From NCBI GenBank assembly GCA_902533625.1, contig CACAMI010000012.1, positions 1-43,347 on the forward strand: a stretch of 43,347 nt of DNA, written 5' to 3'. This DNA comes from an uncultured Alphaproteobacteria bacterium. Lineage in GTDB: Bacteria > Pseudomonadota > Alphaproteobacteria > Rhodobacterales > Rhodobacteraceae. Positions 1 to 8,249 of the stretch are shown here, piece after piece. A model generated the notes under the pieces. The model was not told the DNA's origin. It saw nothing but the letters and a program-made list of their open reading frames with translations, and did not search any database. Position 1 is the first letter of the stretch. Each line of letters opens with the position of its first letter. The position numbers and the translations under genes are program-made.

Positions 1-1694
1 CTGACCATTTTGATGATTTAGAGAAAGATGCGGATTTTATTTCTTCCAAAGATACAGAAAGTGTGAATAACCCTATATCGAAAAGCAAAGTGTTTTTCCC
101 TCAAAAAAAGAAATCGCCTGTAAGCACTAGGGCTAAAATAGATTTGCAACCATCTCTCAACCTTGAGGCTGAAGAAACCTCGTTTGAATTACCTTCTTTA
201 AGTTTATTAGAATCTAAAATAGAAATTGCTAATCTTAATCTCAGTGAAGACGCGTTACAGGAAAATGCTAGAATGCTGGAAAGTGTGTTAGATGATTATG
301 GCGTCAAAGGAAGAATTATTTCGGTCAGACCTGGCCCTGTTGTTACCTTATATGAATTGGAACCTGCAGCAGGAATTAAGGCAAGCAGGGTAATAAGCTT
401 GGCAGATGATATTGCAAGATCCATGTCTGCACTCTCTGCAAGAGTTTCCACGATACCAGGAAGGTCAGTAATTGGAATTGAGCTTCCAAATTCAGAACGA
501 GAGAAAGTTCTTCTGAGAGAAATTTTGGCTTCTAAGTCATATGGAGACAGTAAATTCCAGCTTCCCCTAGCCTTAGGAAAAGATATTGGTGGAGAGCCTG
601 TAATAGCCAATTTATCTAGGATGCCACATTTGTTAATTGCTGGCACTACAGGTTCAGGCAAATCCGTTGGAATTAATACAATGATACTTTCATTATTATA
701 TTCTCTGAACCCTGACGAGTGCAGGTTAATTATGATCGATCCTAAGATGTTAGAGTTATCTGTTTATGATGGCATCCCACATTTATTGAGTCCTGTAGTT
801 ACAGACCCAAAGAAAGCCGTGGTAGCATTAAAATGGGCAGTTCTTGAAATGGAAGACAGATATAAAAAAATGTCAAAGCTTGGTGTTAGAAATATAGAAA
901 ATTATAATAGCAAAGTTACAGAAACCTTGGTCAAAGGCGAAAATTTTAGTAAAACTGTTCAGGTGGGTTTTGATGATATTACGGGTGAACCTAAATTTGA
1001 AGAACAGTTCTTTGAACCAAAAAAATTACCGTTTATTGTTATAATTGTTGACGAAATGGCAGACCTTATGATGGTTGCAGGTAAAGAGATTGAAGCTTGC
1101 ATACAGCGCCTAGCTCAAATGGCAAGAGCTGCGGGAATACATTTGATAATGGCAACCCAAAGGCCTTCAGTGGATGTAATTACTGGAACGATCAAGGCTA
1201 ATTTTCCAACTCGAATTTCTTTTCATGTGACTTCAAAAATCGATAGTCGTACTATTTTGGGAGAGATGGGCGGCGAACAACTTTTGGGCATGGGTGATAT
1301 GTTGTTTATGGCAAATGGTGGCAAGATTACTCGAGTACATGGACCGTTCGTTTCAGATATTGAAGTAGAAAAAGTAGTTATGCATATTAAAAATCAAAGA
1401 CTTCCAAATTACGAAGAAGCTGTACTAGCTGGCCCTGACCCTGAAACTGAAAACAAACTTAATAAATCAATGGGCCTAATAGAAAATGATAATGAAGCAG
1501 ATAAAGGCCTTTATGAAATGGCCGTATCAATTGTAGCAAAGGATCGTAAATGTTCTACTTCATATATTCAAAGAAAACTATCAATTGGGTATAATAGAGC
1601 TGCTACAATAGTGGAAGAAATGGAAAATAATAATATAGTGTCTTCAGCCAATCACGTAGGAAAACGTGAAATTTTAATTAGTGAGCAAGGATAA
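1..1694 (+). CDS. ftsK: DNA translocase FtsK, C-terminal part (gene cut by left edge)
   Basis: Septum-anchored ATPase that pumps chromosomal DNA toward the dif region during cell division. The frame is open from base 3 to the left edge, so the gene starts outside the window and the GTG at 63 is not a real start. The N-terminal membrane domain is missing. Counting from that GTG, the visible part has a linker, the motor domain with Walker A (GTTGSGKS, about residues 193-200) and Walker B (IIVDEMADLM, about 326-335). It ends with the gamma winged helix (about 483-540, motif STSYIQRKLSIGYNRAA), the domain that reads the polar KOPS sequences in known FtsK proteins. The motor and gamma domains are intact. 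lolA follows with a 14-bp overlap. Family identity is certain; only the 5' end is unseen. Confidence 0.97.
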   Translation, partial: DHFDDLEKDADFISSKDTESVNNPISKSKVFFPQKKKSPVSTRAKIDLQPSLNLEAEETSFELPSLSLLESKIEIANLNLSEDALQENARMLESVLDDYGVKGRIISVRPGPVVTLYELEPAAGIKASRVISLADDIARSMSALSARVSTIPGRSVIGIELPNSEREKVLLREILASKSYGDSKFQLPLALGKDIGGEPVIANLSRMPHLLIAGTTGSGKSVGINTMILSLLYSLNPDECRLIMIDPKMLELSVYDGIPHLLSPVVTDPKKAVVALKWAVLEMEDRYKKMSKLGVRNIENYNSKVTETLVKGENFSKTVQVGFDDITGEPKFEEQFFEPKKLPFIVIIVDEMADLMMVAGKEIEACIQRLAQMARAAGIHLIMATQRPSVDVITGTIKANFPTRISFHVTSKIDSRTILGEMGGEQLLGMGDMLFMANGGKITRVHGPFVSDIEVEKVVMHIKNQRLPNYEEAVLAGPDPETENKLNKSMGLIENDNEADKGLYEMAVSIVAKDRKCSTSYIQRKLSIGYNRAATIVEEMENNNIVSSANHVGKREILISEQG

Positions 1695-2340
1695 GGGCAC
1701 ATTGAGACCTTTTGCAGCAAAATGCAGTCATTTTTTAAGAAAATTAGCCCTTACTATATTTTTGCCCATGACATTAACAGGCCCTTCAATGTCAGAAGAT
1801 TTGAGTTCTTTTGAAAATCACTTCAACTCTATTTTTTCATTGAAGTCCATTTTTGAGCAAACTAATTCTGATGGAAGTGTATCGAATGGAAGAATCTGGT
1901 TGAAAAAACCAGGAAAAATAAGGTTTGAATATGATAACCCAGGATCTCTTTTGGTGATAGCAAACTCTGGCTTTCTTACTGTTATTGACAGAATATCAAA
2001 TACTCCACCACAAAGATATTTTACCAAACAGACTCCCCTAAGCTTTTTGGCTAAAGAAAATATTATTTTCTCAAAAACGAATTTTAAACTTTTTTTAAAA
2101 GAAAATGAAAAAAGGGCAAACCTAGCAGTATTAAATACTGACTCAAACAATCTAAATAATCTGGTATTACATTTTAAACTAAACCCTATTGAAATAAGTG
2201 GATGGACACTTGAAACATCCGCAGGGGAGAAAATAAAGGTTGATTTAATTGAATCTGAATTCAATGCCGTTTTTGAGGAGGATTTACTTTTTGGCATAGG
2301 TGGTGAAATACGAAAACATATGGAAAAAATTTCTAATTAG
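1681..2340 (+). CDS. lolA: Outer-membrane lipoprotein carrier protein LolA
   Basis: Periplasmic chaperone that carries lipoproteins from the LolCDE complex to the outer membrane. The 219-residue product has a basic N terminus and a hydrophobic export signal (about residues 16-36, ending near GPSMSED). A LolA-type beta barrel follows, with the typical pieces FNSIFSLKSIFEQ, GRIWLKKPGKIRFEYDNP, a tract ending in PLSFLAKEN, and a C-terminal strand with ISGWTLET. The GTG start lies inside the end of ftsK (14-bp overlap), suggesting coupling. A TTG at 1702, just after the ftsK stop and preceded by AGGG, is an alternative start that would keep the signal peptide. The ftsK-lolA order is common in alphaproteobacteria. 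The stop is 77 bp from the convergent xth stop. Confidence 0.92.
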   Translation: MSKDKGTLRPFAAKCSHFLRKLALTIFLPMTLTGPSMSEDLSSFENHFNSIFSLKSIFEQTNSDGSVSNGRIWLKKPGKIRFEYDNPGSLLVIANSGFLTVIDRISNTPPQRYFTKQTPLSFLAKENIIFSKTNFKLFLKENEKRANLAVLNTDSNNLNNLVLHFKLNPIEISGWTLETSAGEKIKVDLIESEFNAVFEEDLLFGIGGEIRKHMEKISN

Positions 2341-2417
2341 TTGTAATTTAAACTTTTACTCAGCTTAAGAAGCTATTACCTATTATTTTTAGGTTGAGCC
2401 ACTTTATCCTTAAAAAT

Positions 2418-3209
2418 CTATAATAAATTAAGCGTAGCTATAATAGGCACATGATCCGACGGAGGTTGCCACGACCTTACTTCTCGCTCAATAGAGCATG
2501 ATAAAAATGCTGCAGCAATATCATTGCTAGCCCACAAATGGTCTAATCGTCTGCCTCTATTAGATTTGTCCCAGTCTCTAGCCCTATAAGACCACCAAGA
2601 ATAGAGCTTTATATCTTGAAAATGCTCTCTTATCACATCTTTGAAACCACATACTTTGAGTATAGACTTAAGGCTATCGGTCTCAACCTTAGTATGAGAA
2701 ACAACATTTTCCAATTGTTTATGTGACCAAACATCCTCCTCCAAAGGAGCGACATTAAAATCACCCAAAATTATAGTTTTTTTAAGATCTTCTTCTAAAA
2801 ATTTCTTCTTCATTTCTTCAAGGTATTTTAATTTATACTCGAATTTTATATTTTTAACTGGATCAGGCTCATCCCCGCCAGCTGGGACATAAAAATTGTG
2901 AAAATTTATATTTTCTTTAGTAACACCACAAATATGTCGAGCTTCACCCTTGCCCAAAAAATCATACGAAAAAAATTTCTTTAGCTCTAAGTTAGATAAA
3001 ATAGCAACACCGTTATAACTTTTCTGACCATTGTAATATATATATTTATAACCAATTTTTTTTAGCTCCTCATAAGGCATGTCATTTTCTGTACATTTAC
3101 ATTCCTGAAGAAACAAAATATCAATACTGAATTCTTTCTTTAGCTTATGAATTAATTTTAGCCTACGCCTGATAGAGTTTATATTCCAAGAAGCTATTCT
3201 AATTGACAT
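2418..3209 (-). CDS. xth: Exodeoxyribonuclease III (AP endonuclease family)
   Basis: Cuts DNA 5' of abasic sites and degrades one strand 3' to 5' in base-excision repair. The 263-residue protein shows the complete exonuclease-endonuclease-phosphatase active site: N9 in SWNINS, metal ligand E36 in LFLQECKC, D150 and N152 in GDFNV, and the D252-H253 pair in SDHVPI near the C terminus. Length matches the bacterial ExoIII family. The ATG is preceded by AGGATGTAAG. It lies 21 bp downstream of the regulator gene on the same strand and converges on lolA. Very close homologues can act on RNA or double-strand ends, but the Xth assignment is the simplest. Confidence 0.95.
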   Translation of the reverse strand: MSIRIASWNINSIRRRLKLIHKLKKEFSIDILFLQECKCTENDMPYEELKKIGYKYIYYNGQKSYNGVAILSNLELKKFFSYDFLGKGEARHICGVTKENINFHNFYVPAGGDEPDPVKNIKFEYKLKYLEEMKKKFLEEDLKKTIILGDFNVAPLEEDVWSHKQLENVVSHTKVETDSLKSILKVCGFKDVIREHFQDIKLYSWWSYRARDWDKSNRGRRLDHLWASNDIAAAFLSCSIEREVRSWQPPSDHVPIIATLNLL

Positions 3210-3230
3210 CTTACATCCTATTTTTTTGGC

Positions 3231-3914
3231 TTAAAGTTTTATTCTGTAGCCGCCATTCTCAAAAATTATTAAACTATCATCTTCTAAAACATCTCTAAAT
3301 TTTTTTCTTAGCCGATAAATATGTGTCTCCAAGGTACTAGTTTTAACATTATCAGCATAGCCCCAGATTTTTTGTAGCAGTTGGTTCTTTGTTAATGAGT
3401 TTGGGTTTTCTTCAAATAATGACTTGATTAAAAGAATCTCTTTATCAGTAAGATATATTTTTTTTCCAAAATTATTTTTTAGACTTTTATCTTGAAAATT
3501 AATTATACCTTTACCTAGAACAATATCTTTCTTATCAAACGTATTTAATTCACCGGAAGCATGTATGATGCTGTCAAAAAGAAGATTGATTGGAACTGGT
3601 TTATATAAAACGTGAATTTTTTTAAATACAGGCATTGAGGTTATTTTCTTCTCGTGCTCATCATTTATCATTAAAAGTACTGACGCTTCACTAAAATATT
3701 TTACTATTACCGTAGAAAAGAAATCTATATCCCGATCATCATGAGCATTGAAAAGAATCAAATCTGGATAAACATCCAGATTTTTTAATTCTTCTTCTCC
3801 ATGAGTTAAAAAATTTTTTGTCAAAAAATTATGACTCTCACCTATAATTTCCTGAAGGGCTTCCACAATATTTTCATTGTATTCAAATATAAAAAGCCTA
3901 TACCTCTGCTCCAA
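3231..3914 (-). CDS. OmpR-family regulator with degenerate receiver domain
   Basis: Predicted DNA-binding regulator of 227 residues. The C-terminal half (about 135-227) is a clear OmpR/PhoB winged helix: LTDKEILLIKSLFEENPNSL, then a recognition-helix region with ETHIYRLRKKFRDVL and a wing ending NGGYRIKL. The N-terminal half has the spacing of a receiver domain, but the phospho-acceptor position is Asn (N56 in PDLILFNAHDD) and the acidic pair near the start is reduced to E11-Y12. The conserved Lys-Pro (K105-P106) is kept. It therefore probably does not use ordinary aspartyl phosphorylation. The start is TTG at 3914, supported by GGGAG eight bases upstream. xth follows 21 bp downstream. No histidine kinase is adjacent. 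The target is unknown. Confidence 0.85.
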   Translation of the reverse strand: MEQRYRLFIFEYNENIVEALQEIIGESHNFLTKNFLTHGEEELKNLDVYPDLILFNAHDDRDIDFFSTVIVKYFSEASVLLMINDEHEKKITSMPVFKKIHVLYKPVPINLLFDSIIHASGELNTFDKKDIVLGKGIINFQDKSLKNNFGKKIYLTDKEILLIKSLFEENPNSLTKNQLLQKIWGYADNVKTSTLETHIYRLRKKFRDVLEDDSLIIFENGGYRIKL

Positions 3915-4003
3915 TAATTAAACTCCCGATACAGAAGACATCTTTCCTTTTATACTGATGAAAGTTATAAAAGGATTGAGTATTACAATATGGCAAAAAC
4001 CTG

Positions 4004-5098
4004 ATGTTAATAATAGATAATACAGAGCAAACCGTTCGAATGCAAACAGATCTTAGGTTGGGCATGCCAATAGTTATAACAAAAGAAAAAGATAATTTCC
4101 TTATTTTTTCTACTGAACGTATATCAAAACTTCATTTCAGCCTATTAATGAATTCCAAAAGCGAGAAACCATTTTTGTGTGTCACATCAAGAAGGGCACA
4201 AACACTTAAAGCTAGGGTTTATGACAATAATATTTCAAGGATCCAAATCCCTGAAGGGTCTGACATAAATTGGGTTCAAGCAACTGCCGACCCCATTCTT
4301 GATTTAGATAGCCCAATGAAAGGACCTTACATAACTATGCGTGGTGGGGATGCCAAGGTTGCGGAACTTTCTATTAATTGGTGCAAAAAGGCTAAACTGA
4401 TTCCATCTACAATAATAAAAAAAATAAGTATTTTAGAGATTAAAACTTTTCAGAAAAATTTTCAGATACTTACCGCAGATTTTTCTGATCTCATAAATGA
4501 AAACCCTTCAATAGTAGTTCGAGAAGAAAGCGCAACTGCAAAAATTCCAATTAAGGGCATAGAAGCCAGGCTGAGAATTTTCAGAGTAAATAATGATAGT
4601 TTTGATCATTGTGCTATAGAATTTGGAACCCCAAACAGAGAGGAACCAGTTTTAACTAGAATTCACTCTGCTTGCTTCACTGGAGATGTTCTAAATTCGC
4701 AAAAATGTGACTGCGGGAGTCAATTAGAAAGGGCTATTGAAAAATTTGTTTCAGTAGGTGAAGGAATTCTTCTTTATCTAAATCAAGAAGGTAGAGGAAT
4801 AGGACTATTAAACAAAGTAAGAGCATACAAACTTCAAGAGCAAGGTTATGATACAGTTGATGCCAATCATAGGTTAGGTTTTGAAGATGAAGAAAGAGAT
4901 TTTCAAATTGGGGCTGAAATACTGCACTTACTTGGGTTCTCTAGAGCAAAATTAATGACAAACAATCCTAAAAAAATTAAGATGCTTGAAGACTATGAAA
5001 TAAAAGTAGTAGAACGTGTAAGCCTTCTAACACAGCCTACCAAACAGAACCTTCATTATTTACAAACCAAAGCAAAAAAAAGCGGTCACCTTTTTTAG
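4004..5098 (+). CDS. ribA: GTP cyclohydrolase II (riboflavin biosynthesis)
   Basis: Opens the imidazole ring of GTP, the first committed step of riboflavin and FAD synthesis. The catalytic domain is the C-terminal 200 residues. The zinc ligands are C224, C235 and C237 (HSACFTGD then QKCDCGS), followed by LNQEGRGIGLLNKVRAYKLQ and the substrate region DANHRLGF; TNNPKK follows near the end. The first 160 residues form an extra domain, giving the 360-residue form that I associate with alphaproteobacteria; E. coli RibA is about 196. The gene is transcribed away from the regulator at 3914 across an 89-bp spacer, in which I see no FMN riboswitch. Its TAG overlaps the yggS stop on the opposite strand by four bases (TTAG). 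Confidence 0.95.
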   Translation: MLIIDNTEQTVRMQTDLRLGMPIVITKEKDNFLIFSTERISKLHFSLLMNSKSEKPFLCVTSRRAQTLKARVYDNNISRIQIPEGSDINWVQATADPILDLDSPMKGPYITMRGGDAKVAELSINWCKKAKLIPSTIIKKISILEIKTFQKNFQILTADFSDLINENPSIVVREESATAKIPIKGIEARLRIFRVNNDSFDHCAIEFGTPNREEPVLTRIHSACFTGDVLNSQKCDCGSQLERAIEKFVSVGEGILLYLNQEGRGIGLLNKVRAYKLQEQGYDTVDANHRLGFEDEERDFQIGAEILHLLGFSRAKLMTNNPKKIKMLEDYEIKVVERVSLLTQPTKQNLHYLQTKAKKSGHLF

Positions 5099-5751
5099 AT
5101 TTTTTCTCTGCTCCCAAAAATAGCTGTTCCCACTCTAACGTGGGTTGATCCACAACGTATAGCTTGAGCATAATCAGAACTCATACCCATTGATAATTTA
5201 GTAAGTCCGTTCCTTTCTGCTAGGATTTTTAGCTCTAGGAAAAACTTTTCTGGATCTTTATTAATTGGAGGAATACACATTAGTCCAGAAATATTTAAGT
5301 CATATTTTTTGGTACATATTTTTACGAAATCATCAAGGTTTTCAACTGATATCCCTGCTTTCTGGATTTCATTCTCAAAATTTACCTGTATAAACATTTC
5401 TACATCTTTCCCAATTTTCTGAATACCTGAGGCAAGCTTTGCAGCCAACTTTTCTCGATCCAAAGAATGAATTACATCAAAAACGCTAAGTGCTTGATCT
5501 ATTTTGTTTGTTTGAAGTGGTCCTAAAAGATGCAAATTTATTTTAGGATATTTTCCTTTTAATTTTGGCCATTTAGCCAAAGCTTCTTGTACTCTATTTT
5601 CTCCAAAATCCCTATGGCCAGCTTTTAAAACTTTCTCAATCTTTTCTACTGGTTGAACTTTCGATACAGCTATCAAAACTACAGAACCTGCGTCTCTGCC
5701 CCATTCAGATTCATGTTTACTAATGCGTTCATTAACTTTGCTTAGGGTCAT
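5095..5751 (-). CDS. YggS/PLPBP family PLP-homeostasis protein
   Basis: Cytosolic pyridoxal-phosphate-binding protein that buffers PLP and affects amino-acid and keto-acid pools; the family has no known catalytic reaction. The 218-residue TIM-barrel shows the PLP lysine (K31 in LIAVSKVQP), the motif FGENRVQEALAKW, the segment HLLGPLQTNK, and the phosphate-binding C-terminal part SMGMSSDYAQAIRCGSTHVRVGTAIFG. Length is typical (about 220-235). It is the last gene of a minus-strand operon, only 5 bp after the homocysteine methyltransferase. It converges with ribA with stop codons overlapping by four bases. Association with a sulfur-amino-acid operon fits its role in PLP-dependent metabolism. Confidence 0.93.
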   Translation of the reverse strand: MTLSKVNERISKHESEWGRDAGSVVLIAVSKVQPVEKIEKVLKAGHRDFGENRVQEALAKWPKLKGKYPKINLHLLGPLQTNKIDQALSVFDVIHSLDREKLAAKLASGIQKIGKDVEMFIQVNFENEIQKAGISVENLDDFVKICTKKYDLNISGLMCIPPINKDPEKFFLELKILAERNGLTKLSMGMSSDYAQAIRCGSTHVRVGTAIFGSREKI

Positions 5752-5756
5752 AGATT

Positions 5757-6668
5757 TTACTTTAGCTCTGAAACTATCTTGTGTCCGTTTTCCTGTAAGG
5801 CATTTCTAAGAGCATTAATATATTTAGGGCCGATTTCACAGCATCCGCCGACTATCACCGCACCGTCATTAACCCAATCACACGCTGTTTTTGCATAATT
5901 ATCTTCATCCAGATCTTCTCTTGCCTCAAGAACATCTACGGTTCCCCCAGCATCCAGTTTATCTATGGATTTAAACCTGTTAGGGTAAGCACCAAATGGA
6001 AGATTTAGAGTTTTCAATATTTTAAGGCCTGTCGCTATTGATTCAGGAAAGGAACAATTCAACAGTACTGCGTCTATGCTTAATTTTGACAACTCCGTAA
6101 CTCCGTCGACCAAGTTTTCTCCCGAACGCAAGAAGGATCCATCTTGGTCTGAAACAGATCCGCTAACCCAAGCAGGTTTATCTGATTTTGATGCAACTTT
6201 GCCTGCAGCTTTAAGCTCTTTTATAGAAGACATTGTTTCACAAATTAAAATGTCAACATGATCAACTTGTACTTCAGCTATCCTTTCATACCGAAGAACA
6301 CTTTCTTCAAAATCTGGCGTATTTTCAGGTTTATAACTCGCATATAGAGGTGGCAAACAGCCAGCCAGCTTAATTTCAGAAGAATTTTTTGCCCTATCTC
6401 GCGCTCTTTTTGCGACATAGATAGCTTTTTCTTGAAGTTTTTTAAACATATCTAAACTCCCATCCCTCTCCAATCTTTCTGGGGTACAAGAATAGTTGTT
6501 AAGAGTTATAACCTTTGCGCCAGCTAAAATATAATCATAATGAACGTCCTCAACTAAATCTGGCTCTTCAAGTAAAACTTTGGCGGACCACATAGGGTGT
6601 GGCTTATATTTTGATCTGTGAATTAGTTCTTGCCCCATTCCTCCATCTAAAAGAACTACTTTACTCAT
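5757..6668 (-). CDS. Homocysteine S-methyltransferase family protein
   Basis: Probably methylates homocysteine to methionine from a small methyl donor such as S-methylmethionine or a betaine, in the cytosol. The barrel begins VVLLDGGMGQELIHR. All three zinc and thiol-binding cysteines are present: C205 in LLNCSFPES and C276-C277 in VIVGGCCEIGPKYI. Length is 303 residues from the ATG at 6668, which has GAGG eight bases upstream. The frame could extend 20 codons further, but that would overlap the next gene and add an unlikely hydrophobic leader. It sits in a tight operon with an ATC-hydrolase-like gene, a 55-residue membrane protein and yggS. The methyl donor cannot be read from sequence; in marine alphaproteobacteria dimethylated sulfur compounds or glycine betaine are plausible. 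Confidence 0.9.
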   Translation of the reverse strand: MSKVVLLDGGMGQELIHRSKYKPHPMWSAKVLLEEPDLVEDVHYDYILAGAKVITLNNYSCTPERLERDGSLDMFKKLQEKAIYVAKRARDRAKNSSEIKLAGCLPPLYASYKPENTPDFEESVLRYERIAEVQVDHVDILICETMSSIKELKAAGKVASKSDKPAWVSGSVSDQDGSFLRSGENLVDGVTELSKLSIDAVLLNCSFPESIATGLKILKTLNLPFGAYPNRFKSIDKLDAGGTVDVLEAREDLDEDNYAKTACDWVNDGAVIVGGCCEIGPKYINALRNALQENGHKIVSELK

Positions 6669-6705
6669 ATTTTTCCTCTTTTTTCTTATGAATTTACATA
6701 TAGTC

Positions 6706-6873
6706 TTAAAAAAACAGATAGATAACAAAAAGTGCTAAAAGCGCTATTAAGCCAATAGCAACTAAATTCAAGGTCCTTCGTAAATTTTTTCCACTTTCTA
6801 TCATATCGTTATTTATATCTCCAAAAATGGAGTCAGAAGATGGCTGTGTTTCTTTTTGTATTTCTCTATCCAT
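6706..6873 (-). CDS. Small single-pass membrane protein, unknown function
   Basis: A 55-residue product: a charged, Ser/Asp-rich N-terminal 35 residues (starting MDREIQKETQPSSD) and one hydrophobic helix at the very C terminus (LNLVAIGLIALLALFVIYLF). This is a tail-anchor-like layout. The ATG at 6873 has GGAG about eight bases upstream and begins four bases after the upstream stop, so it is preferred over a longer frame that overlaps the upstream gene. No cysteines and no recognisable domain. Its position between an ATC-hydrolase-like enzyme and homocysteine methyltransferase suggests a shared transcript but gives no clear role. Confidence 0.65.
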   Translation of the reverse strand: MDREIQKETQPSSDSIFGDINNDMIESGKNLRRTLNLVAIGLIALLALFVIYLFF

Positions 6874-6877
6874 TTTT

Positions 6878-7384
6878 TTACTCCGCTCCAAAATCGTACC
6901 TAAATGTACAGCATGATGATCCACCCAATATGGTTTGCTCTCTTTTCAGCTTTGCCTTTTCATTAAAACCTTCCACCATTGAAAAATCTCTATTACACGA
7001 AAAAATTGCTCCCAACTCCTGAATTTCCATAGACTTATAAAGCTCAGCATATTTGCAACGAGTAACATTAAAATTAAGTTTAGTTTTAGACTTTTCTAAT
7101 ACTTCGATTTCCAGTGCCCCATCTTTCTTCCAAAACTCAAGAGTTTCTAAGAATGCATCAACATCATCTCCATACTCCAAGGCTAGATCTTTCCCTTGCT
7201 TTCTAGATAAATCCTTTATTGTTTTTGAAAGAATTTCAGTTACTTCCGCTTTACCAAACGTTTTAGATAAAGATTCTATGAATGGAACGAGAATTCTAGC
7301 TTCAGTTTCCCTTCGATTCAAAACACCAATCTTTTGTGTCATACGGTCCTTAATTTTTTCTTCCTCATTTTTGACTTTACTCAT
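6878..7384 (-). CDS. L-2-amino-thiazoline-4-carboxylate (ATC) hydrolase-like protein
   Basis: The 168-residue protein resembles the ATC hydrolase family, which opens 2-amino-thiazoline-4-carboxylate to a carbamoyl-cysteine on the way to L-cysteine in pseudomonads. Supporting features are the segment NVTRCKYAELYK, a C-terminal cysteine block (GAIFSCNRDF) and the ending ILGGSSCCTFRYDFG, similar to the family's terminal glycine-x-cysteine-x-phenylalanine motif. The N-terminal 60 residues are helical and charged. The likely start is ATG 7384 (GGA about 11 bases upstream); a TTG at 7399 in frame would add five residues. It is the first gene of the operon with the small membrane protein, homocysteine methyltransferase and yggS. 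Many members of this family are uncharacterised, so the substrate is uncertain; the family match is moderate to good. Confidence 0.7.
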   Translation of the reverse strand: MSKVKNEEEKIKDRMTQKIGVLNRRETEARILVPFIESLSKTFGKAEVTEILSKTIKDLSRKQGKDLALEYGDDVDAFLETLEFWKKDGALEIEVLEKSKTKLNFNVTRCKYAELYKSMEIQELGAIFSCNRDFSMVEGFNEKAKLKREQTILGGSSCCTFRYDFGAE

Positions 7385-7463
7385 AGCAATCAATTCCAAA
7401 TTTAAATATGCTTAATCATACATTAAAATACAAACTTAAATTTATTTTTCAATGAGATAGACC

Positions 7464-8249
7464 ATGGATGCTAAAATTATCGACAATTTTGAAAAGCAAG
7501 GAGCAATTCTTTTAAAAGGTGTTTTTAAAGAATGGGTAAATAAAATTATTTCTGGGATTGAAAAAAACTTAGTCAAACCATCTAAATACGCCAATGAGAA
7601 CAATGTAAAAGAAGGGCGATTTTTTGATGATTACTGCAACTGGACCCGTATAAAGGATTTTAAAGACTTTATAGAAAATAGTGAAGCTGCAAAAATTGCA
7701 GCAGAGATAATGAAATCAACAACTGCCCAATTCTTCCATGATCACGTTTTAGTTAAAGAAGGTGGAACATCCAAGGAGACCCCTTGGCATCAAGATGCTC
7801 CATATTATTTTGTAAATGGTAGCAAGACAGTTAGTATGTGGATCCCCGTTGATCCAATTATTGATACAGGGCTTAGGTTTATTTCTGGATCTCATAAATG
7901 GGAAAAAATGGTTAGACCAGTTTCATGGTCTGATGACAGTGATTTTTATAATAAAGATCAAGAATGGTTGCCAGTTCCAAACCCTGATTTAGATCCTCAA
8001 AATTACCATATTCTTGAATGGTCAATGGAGCCAGGAGATGTTGTTCTATTTGATTTTAGGGCTGTTCATGGTGCTCGTGGTAACAAAAAAAATATTAGAA
8101 GACGCGCATTGTCTTTACGTTGGGTTGGGGATGATGTGACATATATTGAACGGCCGGGACGAACATCGCCACCTTTTCCTGGACATGGAATGGAAACTGG
8201 GCAGAAACTAAGAGAAGATTGGTTTCCAATAGTGTATACAAAAAGCTAA
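7464..8249 (+). CDS. Phytanoyl-CoA dioxygenase (PhyH) family Fe(II)/2-oxoglutarate oxygenase
   Basis: Predicted cytosolic hydroxylase using Fe(II), O2 and 2-oxoglutarate. The 261-residue protein carries the facial triad: H109 and D111 (TPWHQDAPYY), then H202 (RAVHGARGN), with R205 close behind as a candidate 2-oxoglutarate-binding residue. The segment SMWIPVDPIIDTGLRFISGS is the usual PhyH core. The C terminus RPGRTSPPFPGHGMETGQ resembles a subgroup common in marine proteobacteria. The ATG at 7464 follows GAGATAGACC. It diverges from the ATC-hydrolase operon across 79 bp and converges with the GNAT gene with a four-base stop overlap (CTAA). PhyH proteins hydroxylate very diverse substrates, so no substrate is proposed. 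Confidence 0.88.
   Translation: MDAKIIDNFEKQGAILLKGVFKEWVNKIISGIEKNLVKPSKYANENNVKEGRFFDDYCNWTRIKDFKDFIENSEAAKIAAEIMKSTTAQFFHDHVLVKEGGTSKETPWHQDAPYYFVNGSKTVSMWIPVDPIIDTGLRFISGSHKWEKMVRPVSWSDDSDFYNKDQEWLPVPNPDLDPQNYHILEWSMEPGDVVLFDFRAVHGARGNKKNIRRRALSLRWVGDDVTYIERPGRTSPPFPGHGMETGQKLREDWFPIVYTKS

Noticed and set aside
296-661. Long minus-strand open frame inside ftsK
   Set aside because: It lies entirely opposite a well-conserved ATPase domain, has no domain of its own and no ribosome-binding site. It is a shadow of the ftsK codon pattern.
2374-2400. Hairpin between lolA and xth (ACCTA-N7-TAGGT) as a terminator
   Set aside because: Five base pairs without a following T-run; too weak to call.
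6669-6728. Longer start for the homocysteine methyltransferase with a hydrophobic leader
   Set aside because: It would overlap the upstream small gene, has no ribosome-binding site, and the ATG at 6668 has GAGG at good spacing just before the family's normal N terminus.
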